The notes beneath the pieces are model-generated. The model saw only the letters and a list, made by a program, of their open reading frames with translations, had not been told where the DNA came from and did no database searches. Shown one piece after another: positions 54,762-64,000 of a stretch of 64,000 bases of DNA; within the stretch, counting starts at the first letter, position 1; each line of letters opens with the position of its first letter. The stretch lies in assembly GCA_020736575.1 (NCBI GenBank), contig JAGPYM010000047.1, positions 62,001-126,000 of the forward strand, in the 5' to 3' direction. The stretch is from Thelonectria olida. Lineage: Eukaryota > Ascomycota > Sordariomycetes > Hypocreales > Nectriaceae. The position numbers and the translations under genes were made by a program.

Positions 54762-54904
54762 TGTCGAAATGAGAAGATTCAGATTGCTTAATTCTTACAA
54801 GTGAGAGGTGGAAGGGCCACCATCTATATATAGGTATGGGTAGCTGTAGAATGTTCTAGGGCTCTGCCACCGACTTGATCGTCTAACACCCGCGACTTCC
54901 AACA
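54762..54904 (-). repeat. 3' LTR (left)
   Basis: 143 bp, identical by eye to 60293-60435. In element orientation it starts TGTTGGAAGTCG and ends CATTTCGACA. Confidence 0.96.
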
Positions 54905-54913
54905 CTCCCACTC
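54905..54913 (-). other. Polypurine tract
   Basis: GAGTGGGAG on the minus strand directly abuts the 3' LTR, the expected plus-strand primer position. Confidence 0.65.
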
Positions 54914-55125
54914 GAGCAAGACGGTGGTACTCAGTCTGAAAGTTCTCAGCAACCTCGTTAAAACCTTAAAACACCTTCGTGGGTGAAAGAGGAAAGAGTG
55001 TTGCTGGACCCGTCAAGGCTCGACACAGTCCTGGGCGCGTGGGGAATATTGTCGGATATGACAAGGCTCCCACTGCAGCCTACCTCTGCATCGTCCTCGA
55101 CCGCTATAGGCGCTTCAAATACTTC

Positions 55126-55375
55126 CGGCTTCGGTCCACTGAATACAGCCCCCGAGCCTTCGAGTCGTCTTTTGCCGGATCCATTTCACCGTGTTAGCAG
55201 CGCGCCAGGCCGTGTTAGCAGCCTCGGGTCCTTGGTGCTCGTTGGCAATAACTGCGGCTGCTCGCAGTACCAAGGCTCCATGGTCCAGTTCGGGACTTGC
55301 AACCCAGCAGCGGCCTTCCCGGCTTTGGTCCACTGTGTACAGCCCCCAAAGCCTTTGAGTCGTCTTTTGCCAGAT
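55126..55375 (+). repeat. Direct repeat within the element's 3' untranslated part
   Basis: About 55 bp (CACTGAATACAGCCCCCGAG / CACTGTGTACAGCCCCCAAA part and following GAGTCGTCTTTTGCC) occurs at 55126-55180 and 55320-55375. Confidence 0.8.
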
Positions 55376-55601
55376 GTTTAAGAGTTTTGGTCTGGTCGGG
55401 AATTGCAACCCAGGCAGCGGGGTCACTTATTGACCTTCTAGCGGTGGTTGGAGTGAGTTGGACGAGCTGCCATTGTATGTGGTAATCGGGTAGTAGACTC
55501 CCACTGGATCCTCGCGCAGTGGATTAGGGGTAACAGCCTTGGGTGTATTCCAGAAATAGCACAACTTCGTAGCGTGGATCCCCTTTCTGGCCCGAATATC
55601 T

Positions 55602-58600
55602 TTACTCGTCCGGTCCGACAACTCCCAGAGCCTTCCGGAACAACTGAAAACGATCCTTGGGAAGTGCTTTTGTGAGTCCATCGGCCACTTGCTTGTCGGT
55701 CGGGATATAGTTCATCTCAACTTCTCCGCTGGCCGTCTTTTCGCGCACAAAGTGCTCCTGAATCGCAATGTGCTTTGTGCGGGAGTGGTATTGGGGGTTC
55801 TTAGCCATTGCTATTGCCCCTTGGTTGTCTCCGTAGATAATTGTGGCAGCGATTTGGTCTGTGGCGTTTAGGCCTCCTAGTAGTTCTTTCAGCAAGGTTC
55901 GCAACCAGATGGCTTCCTTGGTTGCCTGTGTCTGCCCCATGTATTCGGCTTCGCAGGTAGATAGCGCCACTGATTGCTGTCGCTTTGCGGCCCAGCTTAT
56001 CGCACCGCTGCCAACGTTGAAGATGTATCCCGCAGTGGACCTTCGCGTCTCAGTGTCTCCAGCCCAGTCAGAGTCCGTATATCCCGTCAATGGGCGAAGC
56101 TCTCCTCGGAATTCGAGCTTGAAGTCGCAGGTTCCACGCAAATACCTCATGATACGTTTTACGGCGGCTTCGTGGGCCTTGGTAGGTTTTGCGAGATAGC
56201 GGCTGCATAGTGAGACGCCGAATGCAATGTCTGGTCTGGTCCCTAGCATTGCGTACATCAGACATCCGATTGCTTTAGCGTACCAGTGCTTGCGATCTGA
56301 GTGAGTTTCGTCATCGTCAAGGGCGGGTTCTAGCTTCGCTGTTGCCACTGGGGTCGCGGTCGGTTTGGAGTCCCATAGTCCGAATTCCTTCAGGACTTTC
56401 TCAATGTACCCCTTTTGTGAGAGGCTCAGTCTTCGCTGTCTGCGGTTCCGAGTAATAGACATCCCTAGGTAGAAATGGCAAGGCCCAAGGTCTGTCATGC
56501 TGAACCGCTGGTTGAGGCTTTGTTTGATCATCTGGATGTCCCCTTTTGATGGTCCTGCGATGAGCAGGTCGTCCACGTAAACGGCAATGTAGGTTTGGCC
56601 TTTAACGAAGACACCCATGTCGGAAACGAGAGGCTGAAATCCCTGCTCTTGGAGGAATAAAGAGAGAGTCTGGTACCATATTCTAGGCGATTGCTTCAAC
56701 CCGTATAAGGCTTTTCGCAGTTTCCAGACTCTTCCGGTTCCGTCATCGAAGCCCTCTGGCTGCCCAACGTATATCTCTTCGTCGATATTCCCGTAGAGAA
56801 AGGCAGTTTTGACATCCATTTGTTCGAGCTCGAGGTCAAGCGCTGCGGCTATAGCAAAAATTGCCTTGTAGGTCATAGGCTTGACGACTGAGGCAAACGT
56901 CTCGTTGTAGTCGATTCCTTCTTGTTGCTCGAAGCCTCGGACCACGTAGCGTGCTTTGAACCGCAGGATTTCTGCATTAGCTCCCCTCTTGAGTTTGAAT
57001 ACCCACTTGCCCCTCAGTGCCTTCCGGTCCGGTGGCAGCTTTGCCAAGCTGTAGACTCCGTTCTCCTGAATGGAGTTCATCTCGGCAGCCATTCCCTTGA
57101 ACCAGTTCTCCCACTGAAGGGAGTCTCGGGCTTCTTTTATCGTTCGGGGCTCCGCCTCGTCTTCCAAGGGAGCCGCAAGATTGACGTGGGCGCACACGAG
57201 GTTAGTGAGAGTATTGGTTCCTAGGAGCAGGTATCTCGAAGGAAGTTTTGCCTTGGTCGATCTCTGTGAGACTCGGAGCTCTTCGTCCCGATCTGTCGCC
57301 CCGGTCGAGTCATGGCGAGGCTCGGATGTTCGTACGTGAATAGTGTCTGCTTCATTTTCAGCCATAATCTCCTCAACCTGTGGGGTGGTATCGTGTCGTG
57401 GCGGAGCTGCTCTCTTGGGTGAAAGTTCTAACTCTGGGTACAAGGTAGGTCCTTCGCTTCTCGTTCTCTTAGATCCAGTAGGTGTCCCTGGTACCTTGTG
57501 GAAGCTGGATTCGTCGAAGATGACATTGTTGGCGATGAAGACTCGATTGTTATTGTCCACAACAATGTAGTTGCTGGAGCCTTGATATCCAAGAAGTCGG
57601 CATTGAATCGTCTTTGCACGCAGCTTTTGTCTCTTGACGGATGGCAATATTGCCCACCCATTTGCACCAATAACGCGGAGGTGAGAGAGGTCTGGCTTGT
57701 CTCCGAACCACGCCTCATAGGGTGTCTTGTTCAGGGTCTTGCTAGGACTCCTATTCCGTATATACACAGCCGCGTAGAGGATATAGGGCCAGAGTTTCCG
57801 CGGCAGGTTTGATCGCTCGAGTGTAGGTGTAACCTTTTCTTGAAGCACTCGATTAAAGGCCTCCGCAATCCCATTCTGCTCATGCTGATCGGTCGCGGTA
57901 TAATAAATTGTGATGCCCCTGTTATCGCAGAAGGTGCATAGCTGGTCACTGCGGTTTTCGCCACCCTGGTCGACGTGGAGGTAATGGCATCGACGTTCCG
58001 GTCTCTCGTATGTATCGAGGAGATGTTTGAAACACCTTGTGAACTCGGACTTTTCCTTGACTGCGTATGCCCAGCCCATGCAGGTAAAGTCATCCACGAA
58101 GACAACCCAATATCGCGAGCCGTCATATGCCGTGTCTGGAAATGGTCCTGCAATGTCTGCATGGACGCATTCTAGCGGATACGTCCCTTTTCGGATTGAC
58201 TTTCGGTGTGGCCGCTCTTTCTGCTTTCCAACTATGCAAGGTTCGCAATTTTCTCCGCGTAGAATCGGACGAATACCGTGCGCCATTCCCCTCAGAGTCT
58301 TGATTCCGTTCTCGCTTAGATGTCCAAGTCTTTCGTGCCATATTTGAAGTTCGGGATCGCTAATAACAAGTGACGCCAAGGCAGCGTTGATCGCCTCGTC
58401 TGGTTGGTCCACAACATAGATTCCTGATCGTACAGTTGCTGTCAGAATTACTCGGTTGTCGTGCGTTACCCTGGCTTGGTTGTCGTCGAAAGAGATTTTT
58501 GCTCCCTTCTTTGTTAAGGCAGATATTGAAACAAGGTTGACACGTCCTTTTGGAGAGTATACTGAGTGGTCAAGCGCCAGGTGTCGCGGACCGTCCAGTC

Positions 58601-59342
58601 CTTTTAGCCGCAGGATATAGTTTCCCAGACCCTGAGGAGTGATTTGTGTCTCGCCGATTCCGACTGTCTGTCCGCCGCTCCAGGGGTGAAGGGTACTGAA
58701 GTTTTCCCTTTTGCAAAAGGTATGCATCGAAGCTCCGCTATCCAGCACGTGTACTTGCTCGAGTAAATCACTCAACCTTTGACCCTGGTATGCCATGAGC
58801 TGTATGACAGGTTCGGCATGGATGGCAAGAGCATTTGTAACTTCGTCCTGGTCCGCATTTCTGGTTCGGCTCTTGGTTCTTGGATGGTCTTGCCGCTGCT
58901 TTCTCCTGGATCGCTTATCGTCCAGGCGTTTCTTAAGCTCTGGGTGAAGCAACCAGCAGGTATCTGAGGTATGCCCAAGCTTCTTGCAGCAGCTACAGGT
59001 CGTGAAATTTTGCTCCTTGATGGCAGTGACCATAGCAGCATGCTTGATTGCCTCTTGGTCTTGGTCTTGTTGTTGCATCCGCTGACTATGTTCCTCCTGC
59101 TCAGCAGCTCTAGTAGCTTCTTCGATAGTAGTAGCTGCCTTGATGATGATGCCTTCGAGGTTCCGTTCGGGTAGCAGGCTGTGGCTCTGAAGAAATGCGG
59201 TGAGGAACACTTGATACTTGGGTCCAAGTCCATTGAGAAACTTGTCTATCAGTTGTGGTTGTCCAATCTGACTAGTTTCGTCTAATTGAAGGATTTGGTC
59301 TCGGGTCTTCTGCAATTGCCGAGAGAAGTCGGATACACTTCG
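55602..59342 (-). CDS. copia gag 3' part and pol polyprotein
   Basis: The open frame runs from about 59342 to the stop at 55602 (1,237 codons counted from TTG at 59315). Order of domains: end of Gag with zinc knuckle CSCCKKLGHTSDTC (Cx2Cx4Hx4C); protease VLDSGASMHTF (near residue 190); integrase HHCC (WHERLGHLSENG, CEPCIVGK) and DDE core (HADIAGPF, HVDQGGENRSD, NGIAEAFNR); reverse transcriptase (QMDVKTAFLYG, catalytic YVDDLL near residue 912); RNase H (GYTDSDWAGD, STCEAEYM, YGDNQGAIA). No internal stop. It enters one base out of phase with the upstream gag ORF. Cutting by its own protease gives the mature enzymes that reverse-transcribe and integrate the element. Confidence 0.95.
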   Translation of the reverse strand, partial: RSVSDFSRQLQKTRDQILQLDETSQIGQPQLIDKFLNGLGPKYQVFLTAFLQSHSLLPERNLEGIIIKAATTIEEATRAAEQEEHSQRMQQQDQDQEAIKHAAMVTAIKEQNFTTCSCCKKLGHTSDTCWLLHPELKKRLDDKRSRRKQRQDHPRTKSRTRNADQDEVTNALAIHAEPVIQLMAYQGQRLSDLLEQVHVLDSGASMHTFCKRENFSTLHPWSGGQTVGIGETQITPQGLGNYILRLKGLDGPRHLALDHSVYSPKGRVNLVSISALTKKGAKISFDDNQARVTHDNRVILTATVRSGIYVVDQPDEAINAALASLVISDPELQIWHERLGHLSENGIKTLRGMAHGIRPILRGENCEPCIVGKQKERPHRKSIRKGTYPLECVHADIAGPFPDTAYDGSRYWVVFVDDFTCMGWAYAVKEKSEFTRCFKHLLDTYERPERRCHYLHVDQGGENRSDQLCTFCDNRGITIYYTATDQHEQNGIAEAFNRVLQEKVTPTLERSNLPRKLWPYILYAAVYIRNRSPSKTLNKTPYEAWFGDKPDLSHLRVIGANGWAILPSVKRQKLRAKTIQCRLLGYQGSSNYIVVDNNNRVFIANNVIFDESSFHKVPGTPTGSKRTRSEGPTLYPELELSPKRAAPPRHDTTPQVEEIMAENEADTIHVRTSEPRHDSTGATDRDEELRVSQRSTKAKLPSRYLLLGTNTLTNLVCAHVNLAAPLEDEAEPRTIKEARDSLQWENWFKGMAAEMNSIQENGVYSLAKLPPDRKALRGKWVFKLKRGANAEILRFKARYVVRGFEQQEGIDYNETFASVVKPMTYKAIFAIAAALDLELEQMDVKTAFLYGNIDEEIYVGQPEGFDDGTGRVWKLRKALYGLKQSPRIWYQTLSLFLQEQGFQPLVSDMGVFVKGQTYIAVYVDDLLIAGPSKGDIQMIKQSLNQRFSMTDLGPCHFYLGMSITRNRRQRRLSLSQKGYIEKVLKEFGLWDSKPTATPVATAKLEPALDDDETHSDRKHWYAKAIGCLMYAMLGTRPDIAFGVSLCSRYLAKPTKAHEAAVKRIMRYLRGTCDFKLEFRGELRPLTGYTDSDWAGDTETRRSTAGYIFNVGSGAISWAAKRQQSVALSTCEAEYMGQTQATKEAIWLRTLLKELLGGLNATDQIAATIIYGDNQGAIAMAKNPQYHSRTKHIAIQEHFVREKTASGEVEMNYIPTDKQVADGLTKALPKDRFQLFRKALGVVGPDE

Positions 59343-59737
59343 CAGTGGTCTGGAGTAAGCCGATCAAACTTTTGCTGGAGGTCGTGGAATACACTGCTAC
59401 CCTTGGGTTTAAAGTGCTGCTCCAGCATTTTGAGGATGTCCGCTAAGTTGTTAAGACCTTGGACTTCCTGTTTGGGACGGAAACCAAGCCGATATCGAAC
59501 GGCTCCACACGCACGTGCTTGTCTATGGTGCCAAGCATCTAGCCTTTCTTCGAAGTCGACGTCCGAGAGATTGCCTTGCACCGGTGGGTCTCGTTTTCTC
59601 TCCAGGAGATCGTCATAACCGGACAGGGCCAGTAGGTCTCGGATTTCCTCGTTCCAGTTGATCCAGCCTTCAGAGGATTCAAGCTTGGCAACTCCAGAAA
59701 GATTTCCGCTTAGGTTCGAGTCTTTGCCGTCTGACAT
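59282..59737 (-). CDS. copia gag, 5' part
   Basis: The ATG at 59737 gives MSDGKDSNLSGNLSGVAKLE, then WINWNEEIRDLLALSGYDD and KQEVQGLNNLADILKMLEQH, typical copia Gag helices. True Gag sense ends at DHC (59350-59342); from there the sense (SVSDFSRQLQKTRDQI) moves to the -1 frame, the one used by pol. The tail YPTSLGNCRRPETKSFN after DHC is therefore out of frame. Because the change falls in the middle of Gag, well before the zinc knuckle, a one-base deletion is more likely than programmed frameshifting. Confidence 0.85.
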   Translation of the reverse strand: MSDGKDSNLSGNLSGVAKLESSEGWINWNEEIRDLLALSGYDDLLERKRDPPVQGNLSDVDFEERLDAWHHRQARACGAVRYRLGFRPKQEVQGLNNLADILKMLEQHFKPKGSSVFHDLQQKFDRLTPDHCEVYPTSLGNCRRPETKSFN

Positions 59738-60292
59738 GTTGAAGTAGTGTAAAGTGTTGATGTTGTTAGCTCGTTTTCGATGTAGAGGTAAGACAAGAAG
59801 TCCAGGACGTGCTTCTTATAGATAGCACCAGCAGACACGGAGGGTGGTGTGTCGCACCCAACAGACCAAAAGCCATACATTTGATCAAACCGGAAGGCAG
59901 GTCTTCCAGTTGTTCAGACAGGCTGTTCAGACCGGCAGCCCGGAATTCCGAACTTCCTGTCAGGGATTGGTATCAGCTACGTCTCCCAAAAAGCAAGTTT
60001 TTCAACACAACGGCCTTGGCGGCCCTTGTAGAGGCGAAGAAAGTATCGAGACATGGCGAAGTCGGTCTTTTTGCAGCTCCAGCCGCTCGTTGTGCTGCTT
60101 GGTAAATGACTAAGTAGCGGGTTCTTCGTTCAGGAGACAGGAAGATGAAGGGCCGTAATTCTAGCCGGGTCCAAGGCTGATGTTGAGTCTCCGCTGCAGT
60201 GGAAGGGACTGTGAGGTCCTTGTGAGTAAGGGATGGATGATTAGGTAGGAGACTCAGCTTTAGGTTTAGTTTAGCCTCCCGGGCTCATAACC
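59738..60292 (-). other. 5' leader of the retrotransposon
   Basis: 555 bp between the 5' LTR and gag, without a supported ORF. It contains the primer-binding site at its outer end. Confidence 0.75.
60276..60292 (-). other. Primer-binding site, initiator-tRNA half type
   Basis: Directly after the 5' LTR the minus strand reads GGTTATGAGCCCGGGAG. Its first 12 bases are complementary to GGGCUCAUAACC, the anticodon-loop region of yeast-type initiator tRNA-Met as I recall it. This is the Drosophila copia mode, primed by a tRNA half-molecule rather than by the tRNA 3' end. Confidence 0.75.
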
Positions 60293-60435
60293 TGTCGAAA
60301 TGAGAAGATTCAGATTGCTTAATTCTTACAAGTGAGAGGTGGAAGGGCCACCATCTATATATAGGTATGGGTAGCTGTAGAATGTTCTAGGGCTCTGCCA
60401 CCGACTTGATCGTCTAACACCCGCGACTTCCAACA
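60293..60435 (-). repeat. 5' LTR (right)
   Basis: 143 bp, identical by eye to the left LTR; it contains a TATATATA stretch that may act in the element's promoter. Confidence 0.96.
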
Positions 60436-60440
60436 CTAAG
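60436..60440 (+). repeat. Target-site duplication, right copy
   Basis: CTAAG directly outside the right LTR. Confidence 0.9.
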
Positions 60441-60657
60441 CTTGGCTTGCCTTACAAACTTCAAACCGGGCTTCATGACGTATTCGATTTCGTCTTCTAA
60501 TTGGCAGGCGTCAGGCTCCGTGGTATCAGATACCTCGCCCTCTTTCGCCAAATGATATTACCGCGTCATCGGCGATGGGGAGCGATGGGCACTTCCGCTC
60601 AACCATCATGAAGCTATCGATGCCGTGCTGGTGACGACGGGATGATGCAAGTTGTTC

Positions 60658-60664
60658 TATATAA
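60658..60664 (+). promoter_or_regulatory. Probable TATA box of the opsin-related gene
   Basis: TATATAA, 162 bp before the ATG at 60826 and 220 bp from the retrotransposon end, in a position suitable for a core promoter. Confidence 0.45.
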
Positions 60665-60825
60665 GGGAGGCCGCGATGTATTCAGTTACCTTATACTTTC
60701 TGAGTTCTTCACGAAACGCTGTGGCTTGGATCAGAAGTGCAGCTATACAAATCTCCCGCTTTTGATAGCTACTCAGCCTCAGACCTGGACACTTAAAAAG
60801 ACCATCGCATCAGACAACTTACATT

Positions 60826-61879
60826 ATGGCCGTCATATACGCTCGCAACAAGGCCCTCGACGTCAACCCTCCGGGTGGTGCCTCGCACCTCACCAGGGGA
60901 GGGTCTGACTGGCTCTGGGCCGTGTGCGCCGTCTTCACTCTGTCCTTCGTATGCGATATCCTCTGCCCCAGCTGTTGAGGGAACGACTAACTTAGACCGA
61001 TGCCAGCTTGTCTATTAGCTCCTCAGTTTTAAGGCTCGCAACGGAGAGAGAATCTTCCACTATCTCTTCACCATTGGCCTGTTCGTCGGCGCCGTGGCTT
61101 ACTTCGCCATGGCGTCTGATCTCGGCTGGTCTGTTATTGCGACGTCCCTGCATCGCGACGGTGCTGCCACATACCAGATCTTCTTCGCCAAATACGTCTT
61201 CTGGGTTGTCTCGTTCCCCGTTATCATCATTGCCCTCGGGCTGATTAGCGGCGTGAGTTGGGCGACCATCTTCTTCAACGTTTTCCTTGCCTGGGTCTGG
61301 TACGTTACTTTCCTTCCTTGTATTCATAAGACGCTTAGAGAAGAGGTGGTGGAAGAAGAGGAGAGGTTGAAGCGGGGGTACATGTCAGACTAACACGCCG
61401 TGAATAGGATCATCTCCTACCTCTGCGCCGCCTACACAGCCTCCAACTACAAATGGGGTTTCTGGGCCTTTGGCACCGTCGCCTGGCTCCTCCTCGCCGT
61501 CCAAACTATGTGGTACGGCCGCTCGTCCGCCAGCCGCGTTAACCTCCGCGGCGACTATGTCTCACTCGCCGGCTGGCTCAACCTCCTGTGGCTGCTGTAC
61601 CCGATTGCCTTTGCCGTGTCGGACGGCGGCAACGTCATCAGTGTGACCAAGAGCTTCATCTTCTTCGGCATCCTCGATGTACTGATGCTGCCCGTCATCG
61701 GCTTCGCGTTCCTGTTCCTCTCGCGCAAGTGGGACTACGGTCACTTGAACCTATACTTCACGCAGTACGGCCGAGTCACGGGGCGCGTACCCCAAAAAGA
61801 CGGCTGCGCCCGGGACCAGCGCTCATGCTGCCGTGCCGGGTGGACAGCATGGTGTTGTCACGGCTTAAACGGTTCATAA
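60826..61879 (+). CDS. Opsin-related seven-helix membrane protein (Hsp30/Yro2-like)
   Basis: A bacteriorhodopsin-fold plasma-membrane protein of the fungal ORP group, usually stress-induced. Exons 60826-60948, 61019-61299 and 61408-61879 join in frame (GTATGC, GTACGT donors; branch GACTAAC), giving 291 residues. Helices follow one another: SDWLWAVCAVFTLSF, HYLFTIGLFVGAVAYFAM, YVFWVVSFPVIIIALGL, WATIFFNVFLAWVW, WAFGTVAWLLLAVQTMW, WLNLLWLLYPIAFAV and FIFFGILDVLMLPVIGFAFL. In the last helix the retinal-binding Lys of opsins (LDVLAKP-type) is Leu (codon 61688-61690), so no pigment is expected. The C-terminal 35 residues after QYGR are Cys/Arg rich and look out of frame: with one A fewer in the A5 run near 61795 the tail would read as an Ala/Pro-rich end like relatives. 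A copia element lies 390 bp upstream. Confidence 0.88.
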
Positions 61880-62549
61880 ATTTGAGTGTTTGGTTGCCTA
61901 GGTTTTGAAGCTCCCTTGCCGACAAGATTGACAACCAAGATGCGAACAGGGAAAAATTAGACTGAAAAGTCTTTGGAGGAAAAAGGACAATAGTGAAAAT
62001 GGTTTCGAGATGGGAAGTATACACCGGTGACTTCGTTAAGACGTTCGGGACTGGATGGTTTGCACGACGTCAAGCCTGGAGTTAATAGCACATGTAATAC
62101 CCTCGTTTGGCCGGAGTTGGATACCCGTTTGTTCTGCACTCAGAATACGCCTTTGATATATATAAATGATTTAACAGATATCACTCGTTTTGTCAAACGG
62201 CGACATGATCTACGATTCTTATCACTCTTTCGTCACTCCCTACTTGCCATTCTCAGCCCGTGAACGCATTATATTAGATGAACCAAGAAATACTTATTTC
62301 AAGGAAGGTCGATATGCTCAAAACATAAATTATCAATTTTGTATTTGAACTATCTTGCCAATTTTATCGCTTGGATTGAGGTGTTGCGTCACAGATAGGC
62401 GGTGGTGTAAGGTGGGTGGCTAGGAACCTATTTCTATCTCTTCAGTGAGGCCTAGCTGAGCGGTTGTTGCAGTGCCAAGACGGCTCTCTGACCGGTAGTT
62501 CGGACCTCCGGCTAGCCGGTCCATCTTGACAGTACCGAGTTGAAAACCC
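61880..62549. other. Region with nothing recognised
   Basis: 3' flank of the opsin-related gene and non-coding spacer. Confidence 0.45.
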
Positions 62550-62550
62550 C

Positions 62551-63012
62551 CCTATTGAGCGGCCTGAGGAGGAAAAGATTTACTGCTTGCTTGTGATCGG
62601 CGGCTTCATCGGTCACAAATCACTTAAATTTATGGAATATTGCATTTGGTTCGATATCATCATGTGTATCCTGCCGCCACATTCAACGCACTTGCTCCAG
62701 CCGCTTGATCTTTCCGTCTTTCAGTCTTTTAAGAACTCACAGCAAAAAGCTATTCGCAAATCGATCAGAGAGCGTAACCTAGCATTTAGGCGGCTACATC
62801 TGCCTTTTTTTTTTTTTGGAGATGTATCACGATGCGTTTCCTGCTTAGAATATCGTTTCAAAAAAGAGGCATTTATCGCCGGCCTCGGACGTAGCCCTCT
62901 GGTATATCTTACTAACACTGGATCGTTAGAGCCGAAGCAAAGAAAGTCCTCAGGTCTCAAGCAGATATTGACCATTCCGAGCAACAATATCTTCTCGAGT
63001 ACTACATTCTAG
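62551..63012 (+). pseudogene. Pogo/Fot1-type DDE transposase fragment
   Basis: The frame reads IERPEEEKIYCLLVIGGFIG, HKSLKFMEYCIWFDII, then CILPPHSTHLLQPLDLSVFQ and SFKNSQQKAIRK, the middle of the DDE_1 domain of pogo/Fot1-like elements. The second catalytic Asp (family LLVVDGHGSH) is Gly, and neither the DNA-binding domain nor the third acidic residue is recognisable. A T-rich run at about 62805-62818 (FFFF) precedes the tail. There are no terminal repeats. It is an old dead fragment. Confidence 0.75.
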
Positions 63013-63698
63013 TACGGGAAGGCAAGATAAACTATATTTCAGCCAATGCTTTCCACGATGTGACTGGAGGGCATCCTATAGAGCCTGGAATTTTTCAAGA
63101 TGTAGCAGGTTGAGGTACGACCAAATAAGGGGGCAAAACGACAGGATAGATAGAGAATATGTTCAAAGTCTGGTAACTATCTGTCGCAATACTACTCTTA
63201 TTCATATTGTTATTTATTCTCTTTAGTTACTATTATACCTAAATTATGGGTTGCGTGTCAGGTAATCCATCTTTATTCCAGGTGTTAATGATGGGACATT
63301 GTTAACCAAGGGTTGACCGGACGAAAGGTGCGAGGTCGAGTGAAGAACGAAGATGTCACACGGAATAAGGGCTATGGACCGGATAAGGATCATCCGAGAG
63401 ATCAACGTGTAGCAGTTTCAGCCCTCTCTAGAAGCTGCTACTACCACCAATGATAATAGATGGGTATATAGCTAGCTTTAAGACCAACAACGTGCGAGTA
63501 CGCATCGGTGTAGACTTTAAATCCGTCGAAGAGAACAAAATTCATCTTCTACTCGTGAATACAGAATATTAGATAAATCGGAGAACATTTCATGATACGC
63601 ATAGTTATTCGTTCTTATAGTTCTCTGACTTTAGTGACAACTGGAGAATTCTGTCTGAGACAGCGAATTGAAACCCACAGATGCCGGCTTGCTCAAGT
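63013..63698. other. Region with nothing recognised
   Basis: AT-rich flank of the transposase relic. No ORF with features. Confidence 0.45.
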
Positions 63699-64000
63699 CT
63701 ATTTTGTAGACGGGTTAGGCGAGATGGTCTGATCAGGAAACCTCCTAAAAATATCGGCAATATGGTCGATAGGGGCAGTCAGTAACCCCATCACGGTTTC
63801 GAAAGGCGGGTGTTCACCAGCGCTCGGGTGGCTGCGAGATGGTACGAATGCCTTAGTCCTGCCAAAGCTCTTAGCCATCGATTCTGACTCGCCGGACTGG
63901 CTCTGTAGTGCAGCTTCAAGCGCTGGCAAATCGCGACCCTCTTCACCTTCCATGTGTTTAGACAGGAGGGCCCAAATCCCCTTGAGCTTCGGAATGTATT
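63699..64000 (-). CDS. C-terminal part of an unidentified protein, truncated by window edge
   Basis: The minus-strand frame is open from the window edge (at least IPKLKGIWALLSKHMEGEEG) through DLPALEAALQSQSGESESMA, FGRTKAFVPSRSHPSAGEHP and LTAPIDHIADIFRRFPDQ to TAG at 63699. It is moderately polar, with no recognised catalytic motif, signal or membrane segment. The even amino-acid composition over 100 codons suggests a real gene; the start lies outside the window. Confidence 0.5.
   Translation of the reverse strand, partial: YIPKLKGIWALLSKHMEGEEGRDLPALEAALQSQSGESESMAKSFGRTKAFVPSRSHPSAGEHPPFETVMGLLTAPIDHIADIFRRFPDQTISPNPSTK

Larger units (their letters stand above)
54762..60435 (-). mobile_element. 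Ty1/copia LTR retrotransposon, 5.67 kb, minus orientation
   Basis: Identical 143-bp LTRs (TG..CA ends) flank gag and pol on the minus strand, with a perfect CTAAG target duplication outside. The domain order protease, integrase, reverse transcriptase, RNase H is that of copia elements. A primer-binding site and polypurine tract are in the right places. Equal LTRs mean a recent insertion, as both are copied from one template. The only defect I see is a one-base frame change inside gag. Confidence 0.96.

Overview
The window is nuclear DNA of a filamentous ascomycete (Pezizomycotina). The genes are sparse and broken by short introns of about 45-70 bp with GT..AG ends and CTAAT/CTAAC branch sites. 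The protein families are typical of this group: Dicer, RNA-dependent RNA polymerase, an opsin-related membrane protein, a CHR chromate transporter, an ATF-type bZIP, and fungal HNH_2-type nucleases. Several dead genes carry C-to-T changes at CpA that look like repeat-induced point mutation (RIP). I cannot fix the genus from sequence alone.

Layout. 0-7 kb: a Dicer-like gene (DCL1 type, minus strand, cut by the window edge) diverges from a SAD-1/QDE-1-type RdRP (plus strand), so two partner RNA-silencing enzymes sit head to head. 7-17 kb: mostly relics (pseudokinase, tandem-repeat ORF with an internal stop, RIP-like HNH pseudogene, methyltransferase relic, BTB protein, frameshifted unknown gene). 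18-29 kb: an intact dynamin/Mx-like GTPase, a broken Cdc48 N-domain gene, and an intact HerA/FtsK-like ATPase that diverges from an intact HNH nuclease. 30-36.7 kb: a long reading frame punctuated by five in-frame TAA codons, then a 3.1-kb hAT transposon with a single internal stop, abutting a truncated ORF. 37-47.6 kb: a divergent 14-3-3 gene, a Pho80-like cyclin fragment, an ATF/CREB bZIP gene and a CHR transporter, interspersed with copies of at least four short dispersed repeats. 48-54 kb: mostly non-coding, with a small basic coiled-coil protein, a C2H2 relic and a decayed sirtuin. 54.76-60.44 kb: a Ty1/copia retrotransposon with identical 143-bp LTRs and a perfect CTAAG target duplication, inserted just upstream of an opsin-related gene (60.8-61.9 kb). 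The right end holds a pogo-type transposase relic and the C-terminus of an unidentified gene.

How the parts fit. The region looks like accessory, transposon-rich chromatin in which genome-defence-type genes (Dicer, RdRP, Mx-like dynamin, HerA-like ATPase, HNH nuclease) sit among mobile elements and RIP-like casualties. Dicer and RdRP plausibly act in one small-RNA pathway and may share a control region. The HerA-like ATPase/HNH divergent pair recalls prokaryotic HerA-nuclease defence pairs, but a joint role is only inference. The most surprising single gene is the 14-3-3 protein, whose coding frame is intact in the part I can resolve but which lacks two of the four canonical phosphopeptide-contact residues.
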